A DNA stretch of 64,000 nucleotides from Sphingobacteriales bacterium (GCA_004144175.1 SEFT01000003.1:220501-284500), one strand, 5' to 3'; counted from the stretch's first letter, positions 8,510 through 18,972 are shown. Notes: a model not told the origin generated them from the sequence alone. Numbers and translations: made by a program.

Positions 8510-9289
8510 CTATTCGTTATCTTTTGCTTTGAAGCCTGCGGTCTTGCTTATTTTACCGAAGCTGGCAAGAAATTCGGTCTTAACTGTCTTAGAGATAGGT
8601 ATTTGCGTATTATCTTCCATCACGATGGAACCAGTGGTCTCATACCGCTTTACATATTGCATATTCACAATATAGGACCTGTGTACCTGGAAGAAAATAT
8701 GCTGATCAATAATCTTCTTAAACTCGCCCAAGTTATAAGAACTCATAATACTATACTCCTTCGTTACAACCTTGGTGTATTTGTTTACGCTCTCGAAATA
8801 TAGTATCTCATCGGCTCTGAGATAGTCAATGCCTTTGATATTAGGAATACCAATTTTTACAGAACCATTATGGCTTGATTGCGCAATAGCTTGTGCATTT
8901 GCTGTCGTTTGGTTTTTATTTTGGATCTTTTCTATAGCCTTATTTACAGCAAATGACAGCTCATAATCGTCTATTGGTTTCAATACATACCCTGCTGCAG
9001 AAAGCTTAATAGCCTGCAAAGCAAATTCGCTATGGGCAGTGATAAAAATGGTTTGAAATGGCGTTGACGGAAAAAGCTTTAACATATCAAGCCCTGTCTT
9101 TTCAGGCATAGATATGTCTAGAAACAGTATGTCTACAGGCGTTGTTTTAAGTGCCTCTAACCCTTTCTTCCAGTCCGTAAATGTTCCAGTTACATTAAAT
9201 CCCGGGAAAAGTATACCGAGCCGTTCTTTAAGTAATTCAATTGCCTTAGGTTCATCATCGATTATAATACAGGTGAGGTTATGCAACAT
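8510..9289 (-). CDS. LytTR-family response regulator
   Basis: The 259-residue protein has an N-terminal receiver domain: acidic pocket Asp11/Asp12, phospho-acceptor Asp58 in DILFLDISMP, a conserved Thr in FITAHS and Lys in VLKPIDD. After a Gln/Asn-rich linker (about 125-145) comes a C-terminal LytTR DNA-binding domain with YFESVNKYTKVVT and FFQVHRSYIVNMQYVKRYE. It is the expected partner of the LytS-type kinases directly upstream. Its ATG lies inside the last codons of the proximal kinase gene (11-base overlap), which implies translational coupling. The target genes cannot be read from the sequence. Confidence 0.93.
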   Translation of the reverse strand: MLHNLTCIIIDDEPKAIELLKERLGILFPGFNVTGTFTDWKKGLEALKTTPVDILFLDISMPEKTGLDMLKLFPSTPFQTIFITAHSEFALQAIKLSAAGYVLKPIDDYELSFAVNKAIEKIQNKNQTTANAQAIAQSSHNGSVKIGIPNIKGIDYLRADEILYFESVNKYTKVVTKEYSIMSSYNLGEFKKIIDQHIFFQVHRSYIVNMQYVKRYETTGSIVMEDNTQIPISKTVKTEFLASFGKISKTAGFKAKDNE

Positions 9290-12200
9290 ATCTCATGTTT
9301 CTGATAGTCAATTTTACTATGGTTCCTGTTTCCGGTGCTTGCTTGTCTATATAGTCTACCTCAATATCCATCTGCTCGTACTTCCGGAACAAATCTATTA
9401 ATTCTTCTGTCAATTTACTACCATAAGACTCATACTCTGCTACACTTTCCCGCTTCAATTCCTTCGCCCGCTCTCTACCAATTCCATTATCATCAATATA
9501 ACAATTTAACTCGTTACTTGACTTCCCTTGTTCAAACTTTAGTTTGAGTAGACCACCGTCTCCCCTATGAAAAAGTCCGTGATTGATTGCATTCTCTACC
9601 AATGGTTGTAGCAACAATGAGGGTATTTGTATGCTATCTACCGGGATACGCTTATCCACTTCTACTATATAATCAAATTTATTTTCGAAGCGTACGCGTT
9701 GCAATTCTACATAATTATTAAGTATTTCCAACTCTTCAGATAATACCGTATAACGGTTTCGCGACGCCTTTAAGTATGAACGTAATAACCTGGAAAATTT
9801 GCTGACATGATTGTACGCCTCATCAATTTTTTTCTTGTTTATGAAGTACAGCGCCGAACTAAGGGTATTGAAAATGAAATGCGGATTGATTTGCGCATGT
9901 ATTGCTCTCAACTCCAGCTCAACCTGCATTCTCTTCTTCTCATTTGAACTTGCTATTGTTGTCCGTGTGACCAATATTACCAACAGCAATATCACAACAA
10001 GAAGCACAATGCCCGCTAACAAGAATATAGTATGCCAAACAGATGTCTGATACCAATAGGGAACTTTGTAAATGTAAAAGCTATAGTGCTTGCTCTTCCA
10101 GATATTATCCTCTACTCTGCAATAAACCTTTTCGTACACACCCGGCGCTACCGACGCTATAAATAATTCACCGGAGGATGTCTGATGCCATTCACGATCT
10201 TTATTCAACATATAGCTATACATGCGTCCCCCTTTTCCCAAATAATTAATGTAATCAAGACTAATCCTATCCGTTTCAGACGTTACCCTAATAGTGTCGT
10301 CAACATCTACACGGACAACAGACGCAGACGTTTGTACGAACATTCTTTCGCTCCATATCTGTGACTTATTACCGGAGCCACTCTTCAGTTTCTGAATGTC
10401 AGTCGAAAAAAATCCTTTGTTTGTGTGCATAAGAAGCCCGCCACGCGCGCTATGGCAAAGGCTATGTAGCCGGTTGTAATATTGGGTTTTTACATTTGGA
10501 GTATAACGAAACTCTGATACACGCAACGGGCCATAAACGTCCGCTAACGCGACACCGAAAACATCTGCAATCAAAATAACATTGTTAACTATGGCCATCT
10601 TAGCATCTGCAATACTCGCATTTATAGCAATAACCTTATACAACCCTATGGCCGCGTTATATACTATAAGCTGATGAGCAAACTGCAGAAAGATATTTCC
10701 AAATCTGTCACCTGACACACCATTGAGCGCAAATAAATTAAGTGTATTAAGAATTTCATTATCCAGCACCTTAAACTCATCGGTGGCTGGGTTCAGTACT
10801 CCAAGCCTACCTTTGTTGTAAACCCAATAACGGTCGCTTGTACTATCGTAATAAAGCCCTGTATACCTAGATGCATCTATTACCTTTATTACCATGCTAT
10901 CCTGGTACGAGATTATTGAGCGGAGCCCATAGAACCCGATGCTATACATCTTGTCTTTTGAATAGCAATGGATGCTTGACATAGACTTTAGCGATTCATT
11001 TTTATTTACCCCGGTTAGTTCTCTTCGTTTGTTATAGTTTATACCACCTGTATTTATCTCATAAAATTGTTTCGAATGATCTATCCATGGTTCTAACGTC
11101 GCATTCCGGGTTATGCGCCTTATATCATCGATGAGGACAACAAGCACAGAATTATTTGGCCCGTCGGCGACAGCCATTACGTTCTCTCCAATATGTGTCC
11201 TCATTAAAATATTACCGGTACTATCCATCGCCATCAGTTGCAAATCCACCTCATCGTACCACCATGACGAACCATCTCTTAACTGGCCCACTTTGTGTGC
11301 GTTCGCGAGCGCTGCATTTAAGTCATGCTTTTGTGCAAATACATTTCGATTAGCATACACCAGATAACATCCTTTCGAAGATGTTGTATACCATTCATTG
11401 TTGCTCTTATCTGTGAAGTGATAAGTAAGTTGTGCATGGTTCGGTAGAATATTCTGATATGGTTTGGCTGATAGTAAATGAAACTCTTTGCTTAAGATGT
11501 ATTGCTTTCGATTTGTAATAACATTGAATCGGTCATTTAGAGCATATATCAAATATATCTTCTCCATTTCGCCTGCGCCAAACTCCCTAATACTTTTTGT
11601 AGCAGATTGACCAGTCTTTAGATCCAGCCACAACAAAGAATCTCCTCCCCTTTTGTAATGAATCCTATTGTAACCGACAAACTGCGAGGTTGATGTATTT
11701 GCTTTAGCGATACTGGCCCAGTCCTTTACTCTATGCACGCTCTTTATCCCCGCGGGTGTCGGTTTATAAAAGACAATGTCAGGTGCCTGCTGCATCAAGA
11801 CACTGTCACCAATTATGTTTGTAAGGTTCGTAATATCATGAAAAGTCTTTACAACATTGTTCGTACTATCTATAACGTATAGATCTTCGTTTATATGCAC
11901 ATTAGAGCTTGCAGTGATATACACATACCCTGCCTGTTCATTCAAGGTACGTATCTTAGTAGCTACACCCTTTGTTTCGATTGCCACTTTATTGTACACA
12001 TCATTTTTTATAAATCCCACCTCATAGCCGTAAGTACCCAACCACTTGCGACCATAAGAATCCTCATAGCAATTCCATACATCTGACGAGGGGAGGCCTG
12101 TTGACGAGTTGAATAATTTGAACGTATAACCGTTATACTTTACAATTCCATTATCAGTAAATATCCATATATACCCATGCCGATCCTGATAGACATAATA

Positions 12201-12326
12201 CACATGGTCTGATGGAAGATCATTTGTTATGCTCAGGTGTGTTAGGACTAGACTGTCCTGCGTATTTGCATGGACTCCACTTGCAACCAATTGCAACAAC
12301 AAAATAAAGATGAGCCTTAAACTCAT
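9279..12326 (-). CDS. Sensor histidine kinase with two-component regulator propeller (proximal copy)
   Basis: The protein has about 1015 residues. A signal peptide (MSLRLIFILLLQLVASGVHA) is followed by a long periplasmic region starting with propeller-type repeats (GYIWIFTDNGIVKYNGY, GRKWLGTYG). A Y_Y_Y-like domain follows, then one transmembrane helix (FLLAGIVLLVVILLLVILV) and a LytS-type kinase with phospho-acceptor His in NPHFIFNTL (about residue 816), N-box LVENAINHG and G-box DDNGIGRER. The track ORF starts at an ATG at 12359 that overlaps the upstream kinase stop codon. I prefer 12326 because it gives a clean signal peptide. It is a close paralogue of the next gene upstream and shares its response regulator. 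Confidence 0.88.
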   Translation of the reverse strand: MSLRLIFILLLQLVASGVHANTQDSLVLTHLSITNDLPSDHVYYVYQDRHGYIWIFTDNGIVKYNGYTFKLFNSSTGLPSSDVWNCYEDSYGRKWLGTYGYEVGFIKNDVYNKVAIETKGVATKIRTLNEQAGYVYITASSNVHINEDLYVIDSTNNVVKTFHDITNLTNIIGDSVLMQQAPDIVFYKPTPAGIKSVHRVKDWASIAKANTSTSQFVGYNRIHYKRGGDSLLWLDLKTGQSATKSIREFGAGEMEKIYLIYALNDRFNVITNRKQYILSKEFHLLSAKPYQNILPNHAQLTYHFTDKSNNEWYTTSSKGCYLVYANRNVFAQKHDLNAALANAHKVGQLRDGSSWWYDEVDLQLMAMDSTGNILMRTHIGENVMAVADGPNNSVLVVLIDDIRRITRNATLEPWIDHSKQFYEINTGGINYNKRRELTGVNKNESLKSMSSIHCYSKDKMYSIGFYGLRSIISYQDSMVIKVIDASRYTGLYYDSTSDRYWVYNKGRLGVLNPATDEFKVLDNEILNTLNLFALNGVSGDRFGNIFLQFAHQLIVYNAAIGLYKVIAINASIADAKMAIVNNVILIADVFGVALADVYGPLRVSEFRYTPNVKTQYYNRLHSLCHSARGGLLMHTNKGFFSTDIQKLKSGSGNKSQIWSERMFVQTSASVVRVDVDDTIRVTSETDRISLDYINYLGKGGRMYSYMLNKDREWHQTSSGELFIASVAPGVYEKVYCRVEDNIWKSKHYSFYIYKVPYWYQTSVWHTIFLLAGIVLLVVILLLVILVTRTTIASSNEKKRMQVELELRAIHAQINPHFIFNTLSSALYFINKKKIDEAYNHVSKFSRLLRSYLKASRNRYTVLSEELEILNNYVELQRVRFENKFDYIVEVDKRIPVDSIQIPSLLLQPLVENAINHGLFHRGDGGLLKLKFEQGKSSNELNCYIDDNGIGRERAKELKRESVAEYESYGSKLTEELIDLFRKYEQMDIEVDYIDKQAPETGTIVKLTIRNMRYVA

Positions 12327-12348
12327 ATTAGATGCCTTAGTATACACG

Positions 12349-15300
12349 TCATACCACATACTTCATATTTCGCAACACCAGTTTTACTATTGTGCCGGTA
12401 TCAGGAGCACTTTTATCTATGTACTCCATCTGAATATTCATCTTCTCGTATTTACTAAATAAGTCTATCAATTCTTCAGTGAGTTTAGATCCATAAGAAT
12501 GCCTGTAAACTTCACTGCCCTGTTTCATCTCTTTTGACCTTTCACGGCCTATACCATTATCTTCAATAAAGCATAATAGCTCATCACTGGAATGGCCTTG
12601 CAAAAACCTTATTTGCAAAAGCCCACCTTCCTCCCTATGAAACAAACCATGATTAATTGCGTTTTCTACCAATGGTTGAAGTAATAGCGAAGGTATTTGA
12701 ATACTATCAGTAGGTATGCGTTTATCTATTTCTATAAGATACTCAAATTTATCATTAAATCTGGTCTTTTGGAGATCGATATACTTGCTTAGCATGTCGA
12801 CCTCCTCTGAAAGAATAGTGTAACGATTGCGTGATGACTGAAGGTACAGGCGAAGCAGCTTTGAGAACTTACTGATATGCAGATAGGCTTGCTCAAAATC
12901 TTTCTTGTTGATAAAATACTGTGCAGAACTAAGTGTATTGAAAATGAAATGGGGATTTATCTGGGAATGGATTGCACGTAGCTCCAACTCAACTTGGAGG
13001 CTTCTCTTGGTATTTGCGCGCGCTATAATCTTTCTTGTTATTAATATTGCTATAAGTATAGCAGAGAAAAACAACAGAACCCCGCCTGCCCAGAAGGCAA
13101 TTCGCCAACCAATAGTTTGGTACCAATGTGGAATCCTGTAAACGTAAAATATTTGCTCATTGCTTTTAAATAACTCGTCTTTCACACTGCAGGTAAGTGC
13201 ACACAGCTTGCCAGGCTGCAACTCGGCCAATGATATTTCGCCTATCGAACTTTCACGCAAGGGCTCGTCGCCAAGCCTGTAGGTTATTGATCGATTTCCT
13301 TTACCATAGTAGTTAATATAATCTATGCTCAACTGGGTGATATTGGCATGTATCTTTATCGTATCACCGGCTGAAAGTCTTTTTTGATAAGGCCTTGTCA
13401 ATACTAAGTGGCCGAATGCGGTTGCAGAGGTAAAATGACTTGCCGAACGCAACTTGAACAAACCTTTATCTGTGTTTAGTAAAAGGGAATCTCCGACACT
13501 TAAAGCATCGTATATAAGGTTATAATTTTGAGACCTGATATTGGGTATTATCCTAAACCTGGAAAAAGATAATGGACCGTCTACTGTTGTATAAGCAACA
13601 CCAAATTTCCCTGCTATATAAACAGTGCTCTTACCTAAAATTATCCTGGAGTCGGTCAGGTTTGCTTTGATCTGAAGAAATTTGCAACTAAGCTTCTTCA
13701 AATTGACCACAAGTACCGATCTGCCGTCATAAACATAGATATTCCCAAATCTATCTGATGCAAGCTTCGAAATCGAATTGACACCAAGTGAACTTAGCGA
13801 TGAAACACTTATGCTCGTGAACTTGTTTGTACCCGGCTGCAGGACAAGGATGCCATTTTCGTGATAAGCAAAATAATTATTGCTGACGGAATCGTATACC
13901 AGGTCTTTATACTTGCTAAAGTCAAAACCCTGCGCGCGATAAGTTTTACCATCATACCTGATTTCCATAAAGCCAAATGCCGTAAGGAAATAAAAATGAC
14001 CTGGGCGATATTCATGTATTTTTTTAATACCGCCCCACAAAAACGATTCGGCACCATCTTTCATGCGTTCCCATCCGGCAGAGTCTGTGTTTACGTATGC
14101 CCGGTAAAAAGAACCGGCAATATTATGTACGATTACCGGTTTTGATGTGTCGAAGATGTAGTTCGCTATTGATAAACGTGGAGCAACCTCCACTGCATTA
14201 TCAGAGAGCCCCAAAAGAAGATTGCCGCTAAGGTTTGCACCTGTACCTATAATGTTAGACATACTTATATCGGAAATAACCTTACCACGCTTGTCTAAAC
14301 CCATCAGACGCAGAAGCTGCTCATTATACCACCAATAAACGCTATCACGGGACCTTCCCTTGTAGCTGTAGTCTTTCAAAGTTGGCATATCTCGTATAGG
14401 TACAAAGTCTGCTTCTGTTTTATATACGTGGAAGCATCCTGTAGCCTTGGTACTTATCCATTGGCTACCATCTTTGGAAAAATGCTGGAATGTTATTTGG
14501 CCCTGCCCTTCCAGCATTTTATTGCATGGTGTACGCCCGATAAACTTAAAGTTTTTGTCGAGCCTGATAACTGATTTGTTGGTGACTATATAAAATACAT
14601 CCGCCTTTACATATACAAGATATACCAGTTCATCATTATCAGCACCCCAGGCTGCTAACGGCACTTTTTTATATTCGCAACGATTGAGATTGGCTAAAAC
14701 TATTTCCTTAGCCCGTGCATCCGATGAACGAGAATAAAATACAATAGTTTTATTGGAGGTCCAACCGCAACGCGAATAGGCAAATTCCAAAACAGACCCA
14801 CATAGTGGTTTTCGCTTAATACCGGCGGGAGTGTAATAGTAGCTTGTATAAACGCGGTCTTCTCCCACCAATATCTGGGGAAAAAGGTTAAGCAAAAGCA
14901 CCCTGCCGTCGAAGGGGATTCTTTTAAGAAGCCGCTGTTTATCGAATACGCAAACGAAGTTTTCTTTTCCTACAAGAATGTGCACATAGGTTATCCCTTT
15001 GTTACTGAAAACTGCCCTCACCATTTTGGCTACGTTTTTGTCAGGCAGTTCTACACTATGGTACTTATCGTCTTTTATATAGCCAATCTCATGTCCATAT
15101 GTATGTATCCACAATCTCCCCACCGAGTCTTCACTGAGGTACCATATGTCATTTGTAGGCAAACCTGCTGACATATTAAACATAGTGAAACTATACCCAT
15201 TATACTTTACAATGCCCTTGTCTGTCAGTATCCAAATATAACCCTTCCGATCTTCTACAATACTATACACATAGTTAGATGGCAACCCATCGTCTGCTGT

Positions 15301-15519
15301 GAAGTGTGTATATTCTGCTTTGCCGTTATACCCTGCGTACACAGGCGTAGAAAACATCGCCACAAGGCAAAAAATGGCTGTAGTCGTTACCACTGGTACC
15401 CGATGATTGCAGTGATTGTCATAGCGTGCAAACAGGCATTTTATGTACGCGCTCAAGGTAATAACGAAGAGGGGGAAACACATGCTACAGAAAGGGATAA
15501 GGTAAATGATTCTGGTCAT
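12349..15519 (-). CDS. Sensor histidine kinase with two-component regulator propeller (distal copy)
   Basis: The 1056-residue paralogue of the following kinase has the same order: hydrophobic N-terminus, periplasmic propeller repeats (GYIWILTDKGIVKYNGY, GRLWIHTYG), Y_Y_Y-like domain, transmembrane helix (FWAGGVLLFFSAILIAILI), and LytS-type kinase domain with His857 in NPHFIFNTL, LVENAINHG and EDNGIGRER. The N-terminus has two hydrophobic stretches before TPVYAGYNG; the second looks like the real signal peptide, so a start within the first 45 codons is possible. It has no dedicated response regulator and must share the single LytTR regulator or act elsewhere. The two kinases likely heterodimerise or respond to different ligands (inference). 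Confidence 0.87.
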   Translation of the reverse strand: MTRIIYLIPFCSMCFPLFVITLSAYIKCLFARYDNHCNHRVPVVTTTAIFCLVAMFSTPVYAGYNGKAEYTHFTADDGLPSNYVYSIVEDRKGYIWILTDKGIVKYNGYSFTMFNMSAGLPTNDIWYLSEDSVGRLWIHTYGHEIGYIKDDKYHSVELPDKNVAKMVRAVFSNKGITYVHILVGKENFVCVFDKQRLLKRIPFDGRVLLLNLFPQILVGEDRVYTSYYYTPAGIKRKPLCGSVLEFAYSRCGWTSNKTIVFYSRSSDARAKEIVLANLNRCEYKKVPLAAWGADNDELVYLVYVKADVFYIVTNKSVIRLDKNFKFIGRTPCNKMLEGQGQITFQHFSKDGSQWISTKATGCFHVYKTEADFVPIRDMPTLKDYSYKGRSRDSVYWWYNEQLLRLMGLDKRGKVISDISMSNIIGTGANLSGNLLLGLSDNAVEVAPRLSIANYIFDTSKPVIVHNIAGSFYRAYVNTDSAGWERMKDGAESFLWGGIKKIHEYRPGHFYFLTAFGFMEIRYDGKTYRAQGFDFSKYKDLVYDSVSNNYFAYHENGILVLQPGTNKFTSISVSSLSSLGVNSISKLASDRFGNIYVYDGRSVLVVNLKKLSCKFLQIKANLTDSRIILGKSTVYIAGKFGVAYTTVDGPLSFSRFRIIPNIRSQNYNLIYDALSVGDSLLLNTDKGLFKLRSASHFTSATAFGHLVLTRPYQKRLSAGDTIKIHANITQLSIDYINYYGKGNRSITYRLGDEPLRESSIGEISLAELQPGKLCALTCSVKDELFKSNEQIFYVYRIPHWYQTIGWRIAFWAGGVLLFFSAILIAILITRKIIARANTKRSLQVELELRAIHSQINPHFIFNTLSSAQYFINKKDFEQAYLHISKFSKLLRLYLQSSRNRYTILSEEVDMLSKYIDLQKTRFNDKFEYLIEIDKRIPTDSIQIPSLLLQPLVENAINHGLFHREEGGLLQIRFLQGHSSDELLCFIEDNGIGRERSKEMKQGSEVYRHSYGSKLTEELIDLFSKYEKMNIQMEYIDKSAPDTGTIVKLVLRNMKYVV

Positions 15520-15589
15520 CTTTACAATGCACCCTAGTCTATTTATCTAACTTTACCCGACGCATTGCTAAGCAAAAATAAAAAATACA

Positions 15590-15988
15590 ATGATAAAGAA
15601 TGATATAACTACCGGAGAAGATATAGAGAACCTTGTGAATAGCTTTTATAGTAGAGCAAGAGCAGATGAAACCATAGGGCCTGTGTTCAATACGATCATC
15701 GGCGACAATTGGTCTCACCATCTCCCGGTGATGTATCAATTTTGGGAGATGATCGCTTTCGGTAAACAGGATTACAGTGGAAGCCCTATTGGAAAGCATA
15801 TTGCGGTAGATAGAAAAATGCCGTTGACAGAGGCGCATTATCAACGCTGGCTGGAGCTATGGCGCCGGACGGTAGACGATCTGTTTGAAGGAGAGAAGGC
15901 GGAAGAGGTAAAAAAACGAGCAATGCTCATGATACAATTGATAGAGCTGAAGGTGAATACAGCACGTGGCGGAAAATCACTATTTTGA
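15590..15988 (+). CDS. Group III truncated haemoglobin
   Basis: The 132-residue protein fits the TrHb3 (group III 2/2 globin) family: IENLVNSFYSRARADETIGPVF at the start, then DNWSHHLPVMYQFWEMIAFG, the GSPIGKHIAV segment and HYQRWLELWRRTVDDLF, where His of HYQRW is the likely proximal haem ligand. Such proteins bind O2 or NO in the cytosol, with proposed roles in NO detoxification. Adenine deaminase starts 23 bases after it on the same strand, so the two may be co-transcribed, though no functional link is known. I saw no complete promoter; TAACTTTA at 15548-15555 is a weak -7 candidate. Confidence 0.88.
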   Translation: MIKNDITTGEDIENLVNSFYSRARADETIGPVFNTIIGDNWSHHLPVMYQFWEMIAFGKQDYSGSPIGKHIAVDRKMPLTEAHYQRWLELWRRTVDDLFEGEKAEEVKKRAMLMIQLIELKVNTARGGKSLF

Positions 15989-16011
15989 CAAGTAATTGTA
16001 ACTAACCGCTT

Positions 16012-17655
16012 ATGAGCAGTAATACATTCACAATATCAGGCAGACTGATTGACATACTTGATAAGCGCATCTACCCTGTCGAAATCAGTGTCGTGGATGG
16101 CATCATTTCGTCAATAAAAGAGGTAGATGATGTGCCTGAGCGTTATATCATGCCTGGCTTCATCGATGCGCATGTGCATATCGAAAGCTCGATGCTGATA
16201 CCTACGGAATTTGCCAGGCTTGCCGTGGTACATGGTACTGTTGCTACGGCATCCGACCCTCATGAGATAGCCAATGTATGCGGCGTACCGGGAGTGCAAT
16301 ACATGATAGACAACAGTAAGAAGACTCCATTCAATTTCTTCTTCGGCGCCCCATCCTGCGTGCCGGCTACATTCTTCGAAACCGCAGGCGCGCATATAGA
16401 CTCAGCTGCCATTGAAGAGCTAATGGATAACCCGGATATTTGGTATTTAGCCGAAATGATGAATTATCCCGGCGTATTAAATAACGATAAAGAAATACGG
16501 AAGAAAATTGCAGCAGCAAAAAGAGTTAATAAACCTGTCGATGGACACGCGCCCGGTCTTAGAGGTCAGGATGTAGCAAAGTACGCTGCAGCCGGAATAT
16601 CTACCGACCATGAGTGCTTTACCATGGAAGAAGCGCTGGACAAGATAAAGGAAGGGATGCACATCATCATAAGAGAAGGTAGTGCAGCTAAGAATTTTGA
16701 AGCGCTTGCACCACTAATACCGCAATATCCTGATAAGCTGATGTTCTGTAGTGACGACAAACACCCTGATGAACTGGTATTGCATCACATCAATGAACTT
16801 GTGAAGAGAGCACTACAAAAAGGATATGATATTTTCGATGTGCTTCGTATTGCCTGCATCAACCCTATACTGCACTACAATATTCCGGTCGGTATGCTTA
16901 GGGTTGGCGATAAGGCGGACTTTATTGTAGCCTCAAACCTGGATGATTTTACGATTGAACGAACATACCTGAATGGCCAATTGGCTGCTGAAAATAGAGT
17001 GACTTTATTGAAAAGCACAGAAGAGGTACTGATCAACAAATTTAATACACAAAAAAGAAACGCTGCAGACTTTGTGATTGTATCAAACGGCGCGAAATCC
17101 ATCAGAGTGATTGAAGCACTGGAAGGGCAACTCATTACCAATGAGTTGGTACTGCCGGTTAAAGAAGAAGATGGTTTTTTGGTTAGCAATACTGAAAATG
17201 ACGCATTGAAAATATGCGTGGTAAACAGGTATACGCCTGATACTCGTCCGGCAGTCGCCTTTATCAAAAATTTCGGACTGAAACAAGGAGCATTAGCGTC
17301 TACCATTGCTCACGATTGCCATAATATAATAGTGGTAGGCGTAGATGATGCGTCAATAGCTGCGGCAGTAAATGCACTCATCGAGGTAAAAGGTGGCATC
17401 GCAGTAGCCAAAAACGGAGCGGAGGTTACAACTATGGCCCTACCGGTAGGCGGACTTATGAGCAATGCGGATGGCTACAAGGTGGCGGAAGAGTATTCGG
17501 CTATCGATCGTAAGGCAAAAGAGCTTGGCACAACACTACACGCACCCTTTATGACACTGTCGTTTATGGCGCTCCTGGTGATACCGGACCTTAAGCTAAG
17601 TGACAAAGGACTATTCAGTGGCAAGACATTTTCATTCACGCCGGTGCAAGTATAA
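16012..17655 (+). CDS. ade: Adenine deaminase
   Basis: This amidohydrolase converts adenine to hypoxanthine and ammonia for purine salvage. The 547-residue protein has the metal-binding HVH at residues 54-56 within [13 protein letters not shown], the [12 protein letters not shown] segment, [22 protein letters not shown] and [11 protein letters not shown]. These are the usual motifs of the AdeC family, and the C-terminal adenine deaminase domain ([21 protein letters not shown]) is complete. The length matches. It sits behind the globin gene and ends at a bidirectional terminator. Confidence 0.95.
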   Translation: MSSNTFTISGRLIDILDKRIYPVEISVVDGIISSIKEVDDVPERYIMPGFIDAHVHIESSMLIPTEFARLAVVHGTVATASDPHEIANVCGVPGVQYMIDNSKKTPFNFFFGAPSCVPATFFETAGAHIDSAAIEELMDNPDIWYLAEMMNYPGVLNNDKEIRKKIAAAKRVNKPVDGHAPGLRGQDVAKYAAAGISTDHECFTMEEALDKIKEGMHIIIREGSAAKNFEALAPLIPQYPDKLMFCSDDKHPDELVLHHINELVKRALQKGYDIFDVLRIACINPILHYNIPVGMLRVGDKADFIVASNLDDFTIERTYLNGQLAAENRVTLLKSTEEVLINKFNTQKRNAADFVIVSNGAKSIRVIEALEGQLITNELVLPVKEEDGFLVSNTENDALKICVVNRYTPDTRPAVAFIKNFGLKQGALASTIAHDCHNIIVVGVDDASIAAAVNALIEVKGGIAVAKNGAEVTTMALPVGGLMSNADGYKVAEEYSAIDRKAKELGTTLHAPFMTLSFMALLVIPDLKLSDKGLFSGKTFSFTPVQV

Positions 17656-17675
17656 TAACCCTTATAGCATAAAAG

Positions 17676-17706
17676 CGAAGCCCCTCTTTGAGGGGCTTCG
17701 TCATCT
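17676..17706. terminator. Bidirectional terminator between ade and the aminotransferase gene
   Basis: Perfect 11-bp stem CGAAGCCCCTC/GAGGGGCTTCG with a TTT loop between two convergent genes. The T-rich tract on the plus side is slightly delayed; on the minus side it is GCTTTTAT. Confidence 0.8.
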
Positions 17707-18896
17707 TAGTTTTTATATTGCTTCAAGGCTGCTTCCAGGCAGTCCATCGCGCCGTCTATATCTTCTTTATTCAGTACATATGCAAGGCGCACTTCATTCT
17801 TACCCTTGCCCGGAGTGGCGTAGAAGCCTGCCGCAGGTGCCATCATTACGGTAGCACCATTATGGGAGAAATCTTCGAGCAGCCACTGGCAAAAACATTC
17901 ACTATCCTGTACCGGCAGTGACGCCATAGCATAGAACGCACCGCCCGGCGACGGGCACTTTACACCGTCCATAGCTTGCAGGCGTTTTACCAGCAGATCA
18001 CGGCGTGCATTATATTCAGCATGTACTTCGTCAAAGTAATCTGAAGGCAAGTCTACGGCAGCTTCACCCAGTATCTGCGCAAACGAAGGCGGGCTAAGGC
18101 GGGCCTGTGCAAACTTCATAGCAGCATCCAGCACCTGTTGGTTCTTCGTTACAAATGCACCGATACGGCCACCACATGCACTGTATCTTTTCGAGATGGT
18201 ATCCATCAGAATAGCATGGTCCTCCAGCCCTTCCAGCGAAAGAGCCGAGATATGCTTACGGCCATCGTAGCAAAATTCACGGTATGCCTCGTCGCTGAAT
18301 AGAAACAGGTCGTGTTTTAGACATATCTGCCTAAGTGTCTCCAGCTCATCTTGGCTATATAAGTAACCTGTTGGGTTATTGGGGTTGCATATCATGATAG
18401 CCTTTGTACGCGTAGTAACCGCTTTCTCAAAAGCTTCTATGGACGGCAAAGAAAATCCATCATCGATACCCGATGGTATCGGTACTATCTTAACACCTGC
18501 ACTGGTAGAAAAGCCATTGTAGTTAGCATAGAACGGCTCCGGTATAATGATCTCATCGCCCGGATCAAGGCAGCTCATGATGGCAAATGATATAGCCTCA
18601 GACCCGCCTGTAGTAACGATGATCTGATTATGATTCACCTCCACATTATTGCGCTGGTAGTATGTCACCAGCTTTTTTCGGTAGCTTTCAAAACCCGCAC
18701 TGTGGCTGTACTCGAGCACCTTCATATCGGTATGGCGCACTGCATCCAGTATCGACTGTGGTGTTTCTATATCAGGTTGGCCTATGTTTAGGTGGTATAC
18801 TTTTACTCCCTTTTTCTTTGCAGTTTCTGCGTAAGGAACAAGTTTCCGTATGGGGGACGGCGGCATCAGCGAGCCGCGGTGAGATATTACTGGCAT
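17706..18896 (-). CDS. Pyridoxal-phosphate-dependent class I aminotransferase
   Basis: The 396-residue enzyme has the fold type I signature of aspartate/aromatic aminotransferases: VYHLNIGQPDIETP near the N-terminus, VTTGGSEAISFA, CNPNNPTGYLYS, FSDEAYREFCYDG and the PLP-lysine motif TISKRYSACGGRIG. It is closest in feel to AspC/PatA-like enzymes that transaminate aspartate or other amino acids with 2-oxoglutarate; the exact substrate is not decidable. The ATG at 18896 is four bases after a TAATTTTG element, so the transcript may be nearly leaderless. Confidence 0.9.
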   Translation of the reverse strand: MPVISHRGSLMPPSPIRKLVPYAETAKKKGVKVYHLNIGQPDIETPQSILDAVRHTDMKVLEYSHSAGFESYRKKLVTYYQRNNVEVNHNQIIVTTGGSEAISFAIMSCLDPGDEIIIPEPFYANYNGFSTSAGVKIVPIPSGIDDGFSLPSIEAFEKAVTTRTKAIMICNPNNPTGYLYSQDELETLRQICLKHDLFLFSDEAYREFCYDGRKHISALSLEGLEDHAILMDTISKRYSACGGRIGAFVTKNQQVLDAAMKFAQARLSPPSFAQILGEAAVDLPSDYFDEVHAEYNARRDLLVKRLQAMDGVKCPSPGGAFYAMASLPVQDSECFCQWLLEDFSHNGATVMMAPAAGFYATPGKGKNEVRLAYVLNKEDIDGAMDCLEAALKQYKN

Positions 18897-18900
18897 GGCG

Positions 18901-18908
18901 CAAAATTA
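18901..18908 (-). promoter_or_regulatory. Candidate -7 element of the aminotransferase gene
   Basis: TAATTTTG on the minus strand, ending four bases before the ATG. No -33 TTTG at the right distance was found. Confidence 0.4.
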
Positions 18909-18945
18909 GAAAAGTATGCACTTATTTGCACATGCCTGAAATAAA

Positions 18946-18972
18946 AATAGCCTGCAACATGTGCAGACTATT
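18946..18972 (-). terminator. Terminator after the DUF1573 pair
   Basis: Hairpin AATAG-t-CTGCA, 5-base loop, TGCAG-g-CTATT on the minus strand, where the internal mismatch becomes a U-G wobble, followed by TTTATTT. It sits 23 bases after the stop codon of the distal DUF1573 gene. Confidence 0.7.

Noticed and set aside
8498-8803. 101-residue plus-strand ORF at the end of the response regulator
   Set aside because: Lies almost wholly antisense to the LytTR domain and has no recognisable features.
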